Source: Pseudoalteromonas sp. P1-25 (GTDB lineage Bacteria; Pseudomonadota; Gammaproteobacteria; Enterobacterales; Alteromonadaceae). From it: a DNA stretch of 64,000 nucleotides. The translations under genes were made by a program, and so were the position numbers. This document shows, one piece after another, positions 17,900 to 25,680 of the stretch; within the stretch, counting starts at the first letter, position 1; the number at the start of each line of letters is the position of its first letter. The stretch is from contig NZ_LKDW01000021.1 of NCBI RefSeq assembly GCF_001401805.1, positions 1 to 64,000 of the forward strand, written 5' to 3'. A model generated the notes under the pieces. The model ran no database searches. It was not told where the DNA came from and saw only the letters and a program-made list of their open reading frames with translations.

Positions 17900-18361
17900 A
17901 TGCAAACAGATCAAAAAAAACTAACAGAGGCCAACCTAACCGTGGGTTATGTCGCCAAGCGAAGTGGCGTAAAAGTATCAGCCCTGCACTTTTACGAAAC
18001 AAAAGGGCTAATACGTAGTTGGCGCAATAGCGGTAATCAACGCCGCTATAAAAAAGACGTACTACGCCGAATAGCGGTAATTAAAGCTGCACAAGCAATG
18101 GGAATAACGCTTGATGAAATTAAACTCACCCTAGCCACATTACCTGAGCAGCGCACCCCCACACAAGAAGACTGGGCAGCCCTTTCAAAGCAGTGGCAAG
18201 CACAGCTAGATGAGCGCATAGCGTATATGCAGCGTTTGCGCGACCGCGTTGATGGCTGTATTGGTTGTGGGTGCTTATCAATGAGCAAATGCCCTATTTA
18301 TAACAAAAACGACCACTTAGGCGAAAACCAAAGTGGTGCTATTTTGTTAGAGCGAGATTGA
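17900..18361 (+). CDS. soxR: Redox-sensing MerR-family regulator SoxR
   Basis: A 153-residue [2Fe-2S] transcription factor activated by redox-cycling compounds. It has an N-terminal MerR helix-turn-helix ([20 protein letters not shown], about 14-35), a dimerisation helix (about 85-120) and the cluster-binding motif [12 protein letters not shown] near 123-134, which is diagnostic of SoxR. It is divergent from a flavodoxin-like reductase with a SoxR box between them. No soxS is present, as usual outside Enterobacteria, so SoxR should act directly on its targets. Confidence 0.94.
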   Translation: MQTDQKKLTEANLTVGYVAKRSGVKVSALHFYETKGLIRSWRNSGNQRRYKKDVLRRIAVIKAAQAMGITLDEIKLTLATLPEQRTPTQEDWAALSKQWQAQLDERIAYMQRLRDRVDGCIGCGCLSMSKCPIYNKNDHLGENQSGAILLERD

Positions 18362-18375
18362 GGCCTAAGTTAAGG

Positions 18376-19542
18376 TTAATCTAAGCCACTTAATCCTTCT
18401 TTTGCCGCTCTGTATAAAGCCCCTAGGGTAGAATCGAATACAGATTTTATAAAGCTATAAGTCAGCTCTACCGCTTTACTGATTACCTTGCCTGCAAACA
18501 CCAACATATGCCCTAGTAAACCTAATGTTTGTGTTGCAAACGAGGCTGACGCTTTAGCTATTTTATCAAGCGTTCGCGCCAACATATCGTAAAAGGTGAG
18601 CCCAGTTCCAATGGCAGCTTGGGCAGCAACTGCGCTGTAATAGCCCGCATCTTTTAAAAGGGTAATTAATGCCGCACCTAGTTTATCTGCCCAATGTGAG
18701 GTAAATGATGCTTGGTTTCGGTCTTCAAATTTTAAACGCACAGGCATGTTTAAAAAGTGATTAGCTTGTATAGTTAAGTTGTTCCAATTATTGCTATTGG
18801 CCGTGTTTAAATAGCCTGGCGTGCCAGCAAGAGTATGAGCAGCACCTTTTAAACCTTGTCCACTATCTAAACGTATTTCTTGGCCATTATGCGGAGCATG
18901 GGAAAAAGGCCATAAAGGCACTTTAGCCACTGGGTCTGCCCCATGTGTACAGCGGTAAATTTTATCAATTCTTGATGTTGCAGCGCGAGAAAAACTTTCA
19001 AGCCCAACACGTGGCGAACCAAACGTATATAATTTTACAGGAAGTGAATACTCAGCTTTGATCCAATCAGCAGAAAGCGTCGCTAACGCACCTCCTAAGC
19101 TATGACCAACTAAATGAACACAACCGGTCACTTTATCTTGAATATTCGCAGCTATAAACTCTTGCAGCGCAGGCTTCATACTATAAAAAGTCTTATTAAA
19201 ACCAGCATGAACCATACTACCATTTGACCCACCACTCACACCAAAGTGCCCATCGGTTAATCCATCCCTTAGTGAGTTAGTACCGCGAATAGTAATAACC
19301 GAATCGCCCTGATACGCGCCAAGCCCATGCCCTACTAAGGCAAATCCCGTACTTAAATTAAATAAATGTGAGAAAAAACTACCCGTTACGCCTTGTACTG
19401 CGCCAGGGTTAACTGAGAAATTAAAATTGTCGCGCAAAGAGGCATGAAGTGTGCGATTGAGTAAATTAGTAGTTTTAATACTTTTTGCTTTATATGCAAG
19501 GTTTGCTAATTGTACGGCTTGAGTGGGTGTCAAAGTATTCAT
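18376..19542 (-). CDS. Class-3 lipase, candidate T6SS phospholipase effector (Tle-like)
   Basis: A 388-residue alpha/beta hydrolase of the lipase class 3 family, with no signal peptide. The nucleophile elbow is GHSLGG (Ser148), and the acid is probably Asp203 (HGADPVAKVP) after YTFGSPRVG. The His is C-terminal to it and not assigned with certainty. The last 90 residues are hydrophobic and amphipathic (ALITLLKDAGYYSAV, LLGHMLVFAGKVIS), suitable for membrane contact. Class-3 lipases are known T6SS antibacterial toxins (the Tle2 family, e.g. V. cholerae TseL). It closes the cargo operon downstream of vgrG and Rhs and is next to an exported small protein, its likely immunity factor. Confidence 0.8.
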   Translation of the reverse strand: MNTLTPTQAVQLANLAYKAKSIKTTNLLNRTLHASLRDNFNFSVNPGAVQGVTGSFFSHLFNLSTGFALVGHGLGAYQGDSVITIRGTNSLRDGLTDGHFGVSGGSNGSMVHAGFNKTFYSMKPALQEFIAANIQDKVTGCVHLVGHSLGGALATLSADWIKAEYSLPVKLYTFGSPRVGLESFSRAATSRIDKIYRCTHGADPVAKVPLWPFSHAPHNGQEIRLDSGQGLKGAAHTLAGTPGYLNTANSNNWNNLTIQANHFLNMPVRLKFEDRNQASFTSHWADKLGAALITLLKDAGYYSAVAAQAAIGTGLTFYDMLARTLDKIAKASASFATQTLGLLGHMLVFAGKVISKAVELTYSFIKSVFDSTLGALYRAAKEGLSGLD

Positions 19543-19565
19543 ATAAGTTCCCTTTAAATTAATAG

Positions 19566-20084
19566 TTAAAGTTTACATGATGTGTATATCGCAAAAGTGT
19601 GGCTTGTATCTTCTTTAATTGGTATATCGTAAGTTTGTGGCTCTTGGCCAATATCACACTCTAAGTGTGCAAGAAGTTCTTTAAGTGTGTCACTTTCTTC
19701 ATGAATTGAAATAAGTGTGTACCATAAAACAATCCCTTCTGGCGTACCGTTTTCTAAATAAATATGTTGAACTAACGAATCGTTATCAAACATATTAGCG
19801 GGCTTACCTGTTTTTATTGTTTTTTCTGTGAAGGTAAAATAACCCTGTTCATCTGTTGTGGTATCGTCAACGTATTCATCGCCATAGGTAAGTGAGCGCA
19901 TTACTTTAGTGTTTGCAACTGGCTGCCCATTATCTAATAACTGCCCCTTTACTGGAGCCGATAAATAAAATTCTTGTTTATTAAAAAAGCCAAACATATC
20001 TGCACAAGCCTGTGATGTAGTAAAAAAGACAACGGCAATAGAGACTATCACCAACACAAAAATTTTTAAGCGCGATAAAAACAA
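19566..20084 (-). CDS. DUF6795-like exported protein, candidate immunity to the lipase
   Basis: A 172-residue protein with an N-terminal hydrophobic signal (LKIFVLVIVSIAVVFF) and a carboxypeptidase-regulatory-like beta domain (PVKGQLLDNGQPVANTKVMRS, TTDEQGYFTF), as in DUF6795 proteins found beside T6SS lipases. It is 23 bases before the lipase gene. Periplasmic location fits protection against a phospholipase delivered there. The start appears to be TTG (20084), with GGGAGAGAG before it. The immunity role is inferred from position and location, not proven. Confidence 0.6.
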   Translation of the reverse strand: MFLSRLKIFVLVIVSIAVVFFTTSQACADMFGFFNKQEFYLSAPVKGQLLDNGQPVANTKVMRSLTYGDEYVDDTTTDEQGYFTFTEKTIKTGKPANMFDNDSLVQHIYLENGTPEGIVLWYTLISIHEESDTLKELLAHLECDIGQEPQTYDIPIKEDTSHTFAIYTSCKL

Positions 20085-20228
20085 AGCAAACTCTCTCCCA
20101 AGGCCTAGCTATAAACTACTTAATGTATATGGTTAATTAATTACACCAGCCATATTTATACTGAAAAGTAGGGGTCTAATTAGGTACAATTATACTGCAT
20201 GTTTTTTAATCAAAAAACAATCACTAAT

Positions 20229-21008
20229 CTAATTATAAAAGAGTGTATATATTAATTTACCAATGCCACTAAACATGATGCCGCCCATAAGCAAAAAAGC
20301 ATACATAATACTAATAGCACCGGCTGAAGGATCGCTCTTTTTATCAATTTCTATGCATGCCGTACAAACAACAAAAAATATAAAAAAGTTAGCAATAACG
20401 CCTAAAATAAAAGCATTGCCAAATAACGGAGATACGCCAGCTAAAACGGCACCCAAAATTAGCAGCGAGCCTGAAAATGAATGTTTATCAAACCGACTCT
20501 CTATTATTTTTATAGCTAATGTGGCTAGCATTAAGAGTAAAAAGTATAACGTTGGCCAAAACTGATAATATAAATACCCCCAGTTTAAAAGCTCACCTGA
20601 ATTTGATGAATAAGCTTGCTGGCCTATGTCGGCTGATGAAGCATTCGTGGCATTTTCGGTAAAGAGGTACGCTACCCCACCAATAATTAATTTTATAATC
20701 CAAAAAAATAAAAAGCTGGCAATAGTAAACCCAATAGCGTCATCCCTTGTTAATCGTTTTTTAGCTTTGCTTTTTACAATAATGGCAAGCATTAAACCTA
20801 GTAGGCATACACTTCCTAAATAAAGTACCGCCTGCCAAAAGTCATCAGGATAAAATACAGCTAACCCTGGCGCTATAAATAGATACATAGCATCTTCGTT
20901 ATCTAGTGAACGGTTTTGTACACTCCGCTCAGACTCTTTAAAAAGAGCTAAATATACAAATAAAGGCTGTAAAAACAGCATTAAAATACTCGTGGTAACA
21001 AGGCTCAT
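20229..21008 (-). CDS. Polytopic membrane protein of unknown function
   Basis: A 259-residue protein with about seven predicted membrane segments (e.g. LVTTSILMLFLQPLFVYLALF, FWQAVLYLGSVCLLGLMLAIIV, TIASFLFFWIIKLIIGG, TLYFLLLMLATLAIKII). I do not recognise a family. It lies in the T6SS cargo array, after a strong 12-bp hairpin in its leader. A membrane immunity protein is possible, but no direct evidence supports that. The start at 21008 has AAGGATG before it. Confidence 0.5.
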   Translation of the reverse strand: MSLVTTSILMLFLQPLFVYLALFKESERSVQNRSLDNEDAMYLFIAPGLAVFYPDDFWQAVLYLGSVCLLGLMLAIIVKSKAKKRLTRDDAIGFTIASFLFFWIIKLIIGGVAYLFTENATNASSADIGQQAYSSNSGELLNWGYLYYQFWPTLYFLLLMLATLAIKIIESRFDKHSFSGSLLILGAVLAGVSPLFGNAFILGVIANFFIFFVVCTACIEIDKKSDPSAGAISIMYAFLLMGGIMFSGIGKLIYTLFYN

Positions 21009-21031
21009 ACATCATCCTTAATGAGAATACG

Positions 21032-21057
21032 TTAATGCAGCACACGTGCTGCATTAA
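21032..21057 (-). promoter_or_regulatory. Strong hairpin in the leader of the membrane-protein gene
   Basis: A 12-bp inverted repeat (TTAATGCAGCAC / GTGCTGCATTAA) with a 2-base centre lies 24 bases before the 21008 start and 42 bases after the 21099 stop. It has no U-run, so it is more likely an mRNA processing or stability element, or an operator, than a terminator. Confidence 0.5.
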
Positions 21058-21098
21058 AGTTAAAAATGTGGGGGCTCAATAATAAAGAGAGGTAGGTG

Positions 21099-21365
21099 TT
21101 ATAGGTTTATTTTTTGAAAATATGTTTTAAGTTTTAAAAGCCCCGACTCAAGTTCAAATTTTTGTATTTTTGGATTTTTGAATTTAAACCCATTAGAAAT
21201 GTGAGTATTAATCATCGTCGCCATACCCTCAAACCCAGCAGGCGCAGTGGCAACTAAATCGCTCAACAAAGGGTTTATAAGCACTTGATGCTCTTCTATT
21301 AAAGTTGGGTTTTCGTATATATCGTAAACAAGGTTAGTTAGTGTTTGTTGGTTTTGTTGTTCCAT
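21099..21365 (-). CDS. Small hypothetical protein in the T6SS cargo array
   Basis: An 88-residue soluble protein with no signal peptide and no motif that I recognise (start MEQQNQQTLTNLVYDIYENP). Its helical appearance and position between an exported Sel1-like protein and a membrane protein are all that can be said. It could be a cytoplasmic accessory or immunity protein. Confidence 0.45.
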   Translation of the reverse strand: MEQQNQQTLTNLVYDIYENPTLIEEHQVLINPLLSDLVATAPAGFEGMATMINTHISNGFKFKNPKIQKFELESGLLKLKTYFQKINL

Positions 21366-21424
21366 ATCATTTCTATAGCGCCTTAGCTTAGGCGTTTATA
21401 GCTCCTTTGTGTATCAGTTTTAAT

Positions 21425-22012
21425 TCAATGATTTATTTTTAATTGAGCTTTCTCTTTTGCTAACTGTAATAAACTAACAGCTTGCTCTTTGTCATAAGCT
21501 AAAGCGCTGTGTTCAATAACATATTGTGCATGCTCTTTTACTGCAAGCCAATTATGCTGCGATTTATATAAACTTGCTAACTCAAAATGCGCCGTTGTAA
21601 CTAATGAATCTGGCAATTCTATATCTAACGCTAAAAATTCTTTGTGAAGAGAAATTGCATTATCAATATCTTGCCCTACAAACATGCCACTTCCATATAA
21701 CCAAGCTAGTGTTGAATAAGCTTCTATCTCTTTTGCCGCAACCCGCTTTTTGGCTTCCTCTAATAATCGAGTCCCATCCCCAGTGTGAAGACTTAAAGTA
21801 ATCAATGCTTTCCAGTATCCCATGGAATAAGCTTTTTCACACCACTCCTCGAGACACTCAGGTGCGTTAATTAAGCTTTTATGACATTGCTGTGCGGCGG
21901 TTATTACTGTTAAATCTGGGTCATTTATATCTATAGTATTATCCCATCGAGGACCTGCGGCATAAATGGAAGGCGCCATTATAACTAACAATAATAATAT
22001 TATTTTATCCAT
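21425..22012 (-). CDS. Exported Sel1/TPR-like protein, candidate immunity protein
   Basis: A 195-residue protein with a signal peptide (IILLLLVIMAPSIYA) and alpha-helical repeat content like Sel1 or TPR (EAYSTLAWLYGSGMFVGQDIDNAISLHKEF, HFELASLYKSQHNW). It starts 4 bases after the stop of the Tiki/ChaN-like gene, so the two are cotranscribed. Exported Sel1-like proteins serve as immunity to periplasm-acting toxins in some T6SS pairs. That role is an inference here. Confidence 0.55.
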   Translation of the reverse strand: MDKIILLLLVIMAPSIYAAGPRWDNTIDINDPDLTVITAAQQCHKSLINAPECLEEWCEKAYSMGYWKALITLSLHTGDGTRLLEEAKKRVAAKEIEAYSTLAWLYGSGMFVGQDIDNAISLHKEFLALDIELPDSLVTTAHFELASLYKSQHNWLAVKEHAQYVIEHSALAYDKEQAVSLLQLAKEKAQLKINH

Positions 22013-22016
22013 AAAA

Positions 22017-22772
22017 TCACTTCCCTAAAGATTGTTCAGGAAGATGAACAGTATAAGAAGGTACTGGTGAAGGTAAAAATGCACCTTTCCTATAGAAATA
22101 AGTCTCTCTAAGCGGCTTTTTTAAGTCGCCTTCACCTTCACAAACTCCTCTATCTTTGCAGGTCATCCCACCAATATAGTCAATTATACTTATTCCACTG
22201 ATTTTTAAATTAAGTAAAATAGAATCAACACCTATATGCCTATTACCAGCATTAAATGCATGGTACCGATGCATAAATGCAACAATACGGGAGCCTTTTT
22301 CAATTTTAAGGGTACTGCTTAGTATGCTCGCCCACATTTGATTTCTTTGAATATGTGAATCAGTACATAAACCACCATCAGCGTCCTCCCAAGTGCACCT
22401 ACCATCAATTTTATCCATCACCTCAACAGGCATATCTAACGGAATAATTTTCATACCTAGAGAGTTAGCAGCTTTAACTAGTTCACCATAACCTGTGCTA
22501 GCAGCACCATTCCAATACCAATTTTCTCGAAAATGTTTGTAAATGACATCAAAACCTTTACCAGTACGTTGATAAAAATCTATTTTTTCTTTTATCTTTA
22601 TAGGTAACATTTCCATCGCAAAATGAGTGAAACCCGCAGCTTTAAGTTGTTTTAGAGCCTTTATAGCCTCATATTTATAAGATACTGGATTATGGCTAGA
22701 CTCGGCAATAATCACTAAGCGCGCGTTTCCTGCCATTGTTCTGTAATTTACATCCGTGTTTATTTTACTCAC
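22017..22772 (-). CDS. Tiki/ChaN/EreA-superfamily protein, candidate T6SS effector
   Basis: A 251-residue protein with no signal peptide. The conserved residues of the EreA/ChaN/TraB (Tiki) hydrolase superfamily are visible: Glu24 and His27 (IAESSHNP), Glu54 (FAMEMLP), then His168 and His171 (FMHRYHAF). The family includes esterases, haem-binding ChaN and metalloproteases. Here it sits in the T6SS cargo operon with an exported protein directly downstream, which is the layout of an effector followed by its periplasmic immunity factor. The start is GTG (22772) with AAGGAAA before it. The activity and substrate are unknown. Confidence 0.6.
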   Translation of the reverse strand: MSKINTDVNYRTMAGNARLVIIAESSHNPVSYKYEAIKALKQLKAAGFTHFAMEMLPIKIKEKIDFYQRTGKGFDVIYKHFRENWYWNGAASTGYGELVKAANSLGMKIIPLDMPVEVMDKIDGRCTWEDADGGLCTDSHIQRNQMWASILSSTLKIEKGSRIVAFMHRYHAFNAGNRHIGVDSILLNLKISGISIIDYIGGMTCKDRGVCEGEGDLKKPLRETYFYRKGAFLPSPVPSYTVHLPEQSLGK

Positions 22773-22819
22773 TGTATTTCCTTATGTTTAATATTCTTAA
22801 TATTATTCAAAAACCCAAG

Positions 22820-23278
22820 CTAGTCACACCAACCTGCAGGTGTGCGTGCTAGTTTAAGGGAAACTCTATTTTCATTAATCCAAGCATTAATAACAGGTGT
22901 AGGTTTAAACTCTGAACCCGTACCAGGCCAATAATAAGACCCGTTTAAACTCTTACAAAGTGCAAGGTAAATGGGCGCCGAGTTACACATTACATCTTCA
23001 CCTCTCTCAACAAACATCTCATAAGAAATCTGTTTATGAGTTGAGCCTTTATAGGTAGTAACTACATCAGCGGTAAAAACATGCCTTTGGGAACCATCAA
23101 CCTCTTGAAAAGATTCCACTTTAATAATTTTTACTTTAGCTAAATAGTCAGCACTATTGACCGCTTTTCTAAAGCCATCAAGCTCCAATAAATCAGTATG
23201 TTGAGCATTAGCACAAAAAATAAAGCTTAATAAAATAGTGTGCGCGATCAGCGCTTTTAATTGGCTAAAAATCTTCAA
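22820..23278 (-). CDS. Exported hypothetical protein
   Basis: A 152-residue protein with a signal peptide (TILLSFIFCANA) and a beta-rich body (ADYLAKVKIIKVESFQ, HVFTADVVTTYKG) with several Cys (CNSAP, LALCKS, terminal WCD), suggestive of a small secreted OB- or netrin-like fold. The start is a TTG overlapping the end of the upstream gene by 14 bases. It may be a periplasmic immunity protein from the cargo array. No family is recognised with confidence. Confidence 0.5.
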   Translation of the reverse strand: MKIFSQLKALIAHTILLSFIFCANAQHTDLLELDGFRKAVNSADYLAKVKIIKVESFQEVDGSQRHVFTADVVTTYKGSTHKQISYEMFVERGEDVMCNSAPIYLALCKSLNGSYYWPGTGSEFKPTPVINAWINENRVSLKLARTPAGWCD

Positions 23279-23699
23279 TAGAAGCTAATTTACTAATAGC
23301 AGTACTGTCACAAGCCCAATATTTCTTTATATCATTCTTTTGTAGTGTGACTGTGTTTTCTTTTGTTACTGTATCAAACTCTTCGCTATAGTAATCACCT
23401 ACTATAACTTCACTTTCTCCCCCATTAAAAGTTAAACTATGTTCAGTAACCAAAGTGCGATGATAGCTCGATTTTTCTACAGCTTTAAAGTCTGCTGAAT
23501 CAATAACAGGGGCTACATTTATAGTAAATTCAGCTAAGTGAAATTTACTCCCTACTTTGTTAATAACCAGCTCAATAGGTGTTGGCACATCCGCATTACA
23601 TTTAAATATAACTTGCGAAGCTCCTTGAGCTTCATTACACGGTGCAATAAAAAACAAGGCTATAATCAGAAAAAACTTACCAAGGTTACTTTTTATCAT
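23265..23699 (-). CDS. Exported hypothetical protein
   Basis: A 144-residue protein with a signal peptide (FFLIIALFFIAPCNEAQGA) and a beta-rich body with two Cys (FKCNADVPTP, YWACDST) that could form a disulfide. It overlaps the next gene by 14 bases. It lies downstream of the peptidoglycan hydrolase and its first exported partner. No family is recognised. Confidence 0.5.
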   Translation of the reverse strand: MIKSNLGKFFLIIALFFIAPCNEAQGASQVIFKCNADVPTPIELVINKVGSKFHLAEFTINVAPVIDSADFKAVEKSSYHRTLVTEHSLTFNGGESEVIVGDYYSEEFDTVTKENTVTLQKNDIKKYWACDSTAISKLASIEDF

Positions 23700-23754
23700 G
23701 CTTTTTTAATACCCTTGGTAGTTCAATATTATAGTTATTTAGTAAATACATTAC

Positions 23755-24285
23755 TTAATGCTTAACTGATACACCTGATAAATCAAAGTTATAAAGCGTA
23801 ACTGAATCAATGTAGTGCTCTTCAACTAACTTAGTATTCTTTACGCTAATAACCCCTTCATCAATACTAATATTGCTTACATTACTACTTAAAGTGAAGT
23901 TAGGGAGCGCGTATAGCTCTGAGTTGATAATTTGATATCCCTTTAGTACCTGCAGTTTGTTACCTGCATAATACTTTATTAATGCATAATAATTTTCGCC
24001 TTTTTCGAGCAATATTATTTCTGGCGTATGACCTTTTAATCGAGTGGCAATAAAAGGGATCCCTTCACTAAAAGACAGGATGTAAGTATCCCTTGTAGGC
24101 AAGCAAATACCTGACTTATCTTTGTGGAGTAATTTAACTTGCTCAAACTTCAATGACTGCAATAGCCCTGTTTTGTCATCAACTTTTATAGGCTTAGTTA
24201 CTTTTATATTTAAACATTCTGACGCGAAAGCGGTATGACTTATCGTTAATAGCAGAGTATAAATTAAGACCTTAAAAACATTCAT
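23755..24285 (-). CDS. Exported protein, candidate immunity to the peptidoglycan hydrolase
   Basis: A 176-residue protein with a signal peptide (MNVFKVLIYTLLLTISHTAFASEC). The start at 24285 is favoured: its ATG overlaps the effector's TGA in an ATGA, and GGAG lies 8 bases upstream. The body looks beta-rich (ILLEKGENYYALIKYYAGNK, YALPNFTLSSNVSN). Translational coupling and a periplasmic address fit an immunity protein for the muramidase-like effector encoded directly before it. No domain family is recognised. Confidence 0.6.
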   Translation of the reverse strand: MNVFKVLIYTLLLTISHTAFASECLNIKVTKPIKVDDKTGLLQSLKFEQVKLLHKDKSGICLPTRDTYILSFSEGIPFIATRLKGHTPEIILLEKGENYYALIKYYAGNKLQVLKGYQIINSELYALPNFTLSSNVSNISIDEGVISVKNTKLVEEHYIDSVTLYNFDLSGVSVKH

Positions 24286-25049
24286 ATGCTTACTCCATAT
24301 GTTTGCCAATTATGGATAAACTCTTGCACAGTTCCCTTTCCAAGAGGCGTATTATAATAAGTTTTCCAATACTGTGCCTGCGCATTAGTATCATTAGCTT
24401 CTGGCAAGGCGGCTGGCACTCTTAAATAGTGAATTCTAGCAATAGCGCATGCATAAGCATCATTCTCTTTTAGCTCTTTTAACTTATCTTCAGAAGTCAT
24501 TAAGCTTTTAACTTTTAATGCTAACTCTCCTCTGTAACTTAGGTAATTATCCCAAATATCATCATGAGTAGCAGGCTCTATCTGAAAATAACTCAAAGCA
24601 GGTCCACCGCCTAGTTGTTGACGATACTTCAATCGACTTTCTTGAATCGCTGTACCCAGTAATAAGACTTCTGCTTTTTTTGATGACAAACCAATTTTTA
24701 ACAACGTTGGTTTTATGACATTTTTCAAGAAAAGTTGAGGATCTTTCATTCCTGCTTTTTGAGAGTTAAATAAGGCGAGCTTTTCATTAATTTTGCGAAA
24801 AGTAGCATCATTTGGGTTTATTTTTCCATCAGGCCGCGCCGTATTTAATACTTTACTTTGAAATAATTTAATGGCGGCAATAGTTTTAGAGCTATCTGGG
24901 CGAGGATTTAATCGACCATCGACAATTAAAACCTGTGTAGGCGGGATAAGTTTCAGTAATTTATTTAACGCGGTTTGTACCGTTTTTACATCATTTAAAC
25001 TGTTAGCACCACCCAATCCAACAGATTGAGTTATTCTGATTGATGACAT
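24282..25049 (-). CDS. Peptidoglycan-binding lysozyme-like protein, candidate T6SS effector
   Basis: A 255-residue protein without a signal peptide. The N-terminal part (about 15-90) resembles a peptidoglycan-binding domain (VKTVQTALNKLLKLI, VDGRLNPRPDSSKTIAAIKLFQ). The C-terminal part has a lysozyme/transglycosylase-like core (LLLGTAIQESRLKYRQQLGGGPALSYFQIEP) in which Glu137 is the likely catalytic acid. A cell-wall enzyme lacking a signal peptide in a VgrG/Rhs cargo operon, followed by a coupled exported protein, is the standard layout of a T6SS peptidoglycan effector. The start is ATG 25049 with AAGGA upstream. Confidence 0.72.
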   Translation of the reverse strand: MSSIRITQSVGLGGANSLNDVKTVQTALNKLLKLIPPTQVLIVDGRLNPRPDSSKTIAAIKLFQSKVLNTARPDGKINPNDATFRKINEKLALFNSQKAGMKDPQLFLKNVIKPTLLKIGLSSKKAEVLLLGTAIQESRLKYRQQLGGGPALSYFQIEPATHDDIWDNYLSYRGELALKVKSLMTSEDKLKELKENDAYACAIARIHYLRVPAALPEANDTNAQAQYWKTYYNTPLGKGTVQEFIHNWQTYGVSI

Positions 25050-25127
25050 CAATAAAGTCCTTTTTAGAGTTTTTATATAGCTCGTCTAATATTTAAATAT
25101 AAGTTAGAGAAGGATGGAAAGCTCAAC

Positions 25128-25601
25128 CTACCCCTTGTCTATTTCTTTCAATGTATTAAATAAAATATCGTTACCATTTTTAGAGATAAAATTTGCATGT
25201 ATATATAACCTATCTTTTTCAGTAAGGTATATATCCGTGTTTGATATCTTTGTTAAATAGCTTTTAACTAATTTTGATTCGATGCTATCCGGGCTTCTAA
25301 ATAGTGTTGCCCCTTCCAATTTATCTCTATTTTTTAAAGCAAAAAACGCTGAAAGATTGGCCATAAAATGTGTCAAATCTTCTTTAGTTACTTCTAAAGA
25401 CTCCAAAAACTTTATAAAAGCTTCATCGAAAACTTCAGCGTTATCATTACTGGCTCTTAAAAAAGATTCAACATGCCCGCCAAGGTTTGCACCATGATTA
25501 TGTTGGTCAAAATCAGGGGTTCTTACAAAGTAGTTTTTTTCTCCACGAAAAAAGCTATTTGTTTCATTTTTTTCTATCGAAGCTTCAAATAAATTTGTCA
25601 T
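25128..25601 (-). CDS. Hypothetical protein following the Rhs immunity gene
   Basis: A 157-residue soluble protein, start ATG 25601 (MTNLFEASI) preferred over an upstream TTG. The N-terminal part has an aromatic and His-rich segment (FRGEKNYFVRTPDFDQHNHGANLGGH); the rest is helical. No signal peptide and no recognised family. It sits between the Tdi-like immunity gene and the peptidoglycan hydrolase. It could be a second immunity protein, or an adaptor for the hydrolase. Confidence 0.45.
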   Translation of the reverse strand: MTNLFEASIEKNETNSFFRGEKNYFVRTPDFDQHNHGANLGGHVESFLRASNDNAEVFDEAFIKFLESLEVTKEDLTHFMANLSAFFALKNRDKLEGATLFRSPDSIESKLVKSYLTKISNTDIYLTEKDRLYIHANFISKNGNDILFNTLKEIDKG

Positions 25602-25680
25602 GTAAAATCTCTTAGTCAATGACAGTAAAGGTGTAATTGGTCAACTTATATTTCTAGTTAGCAACTTACTAAAATCATAT

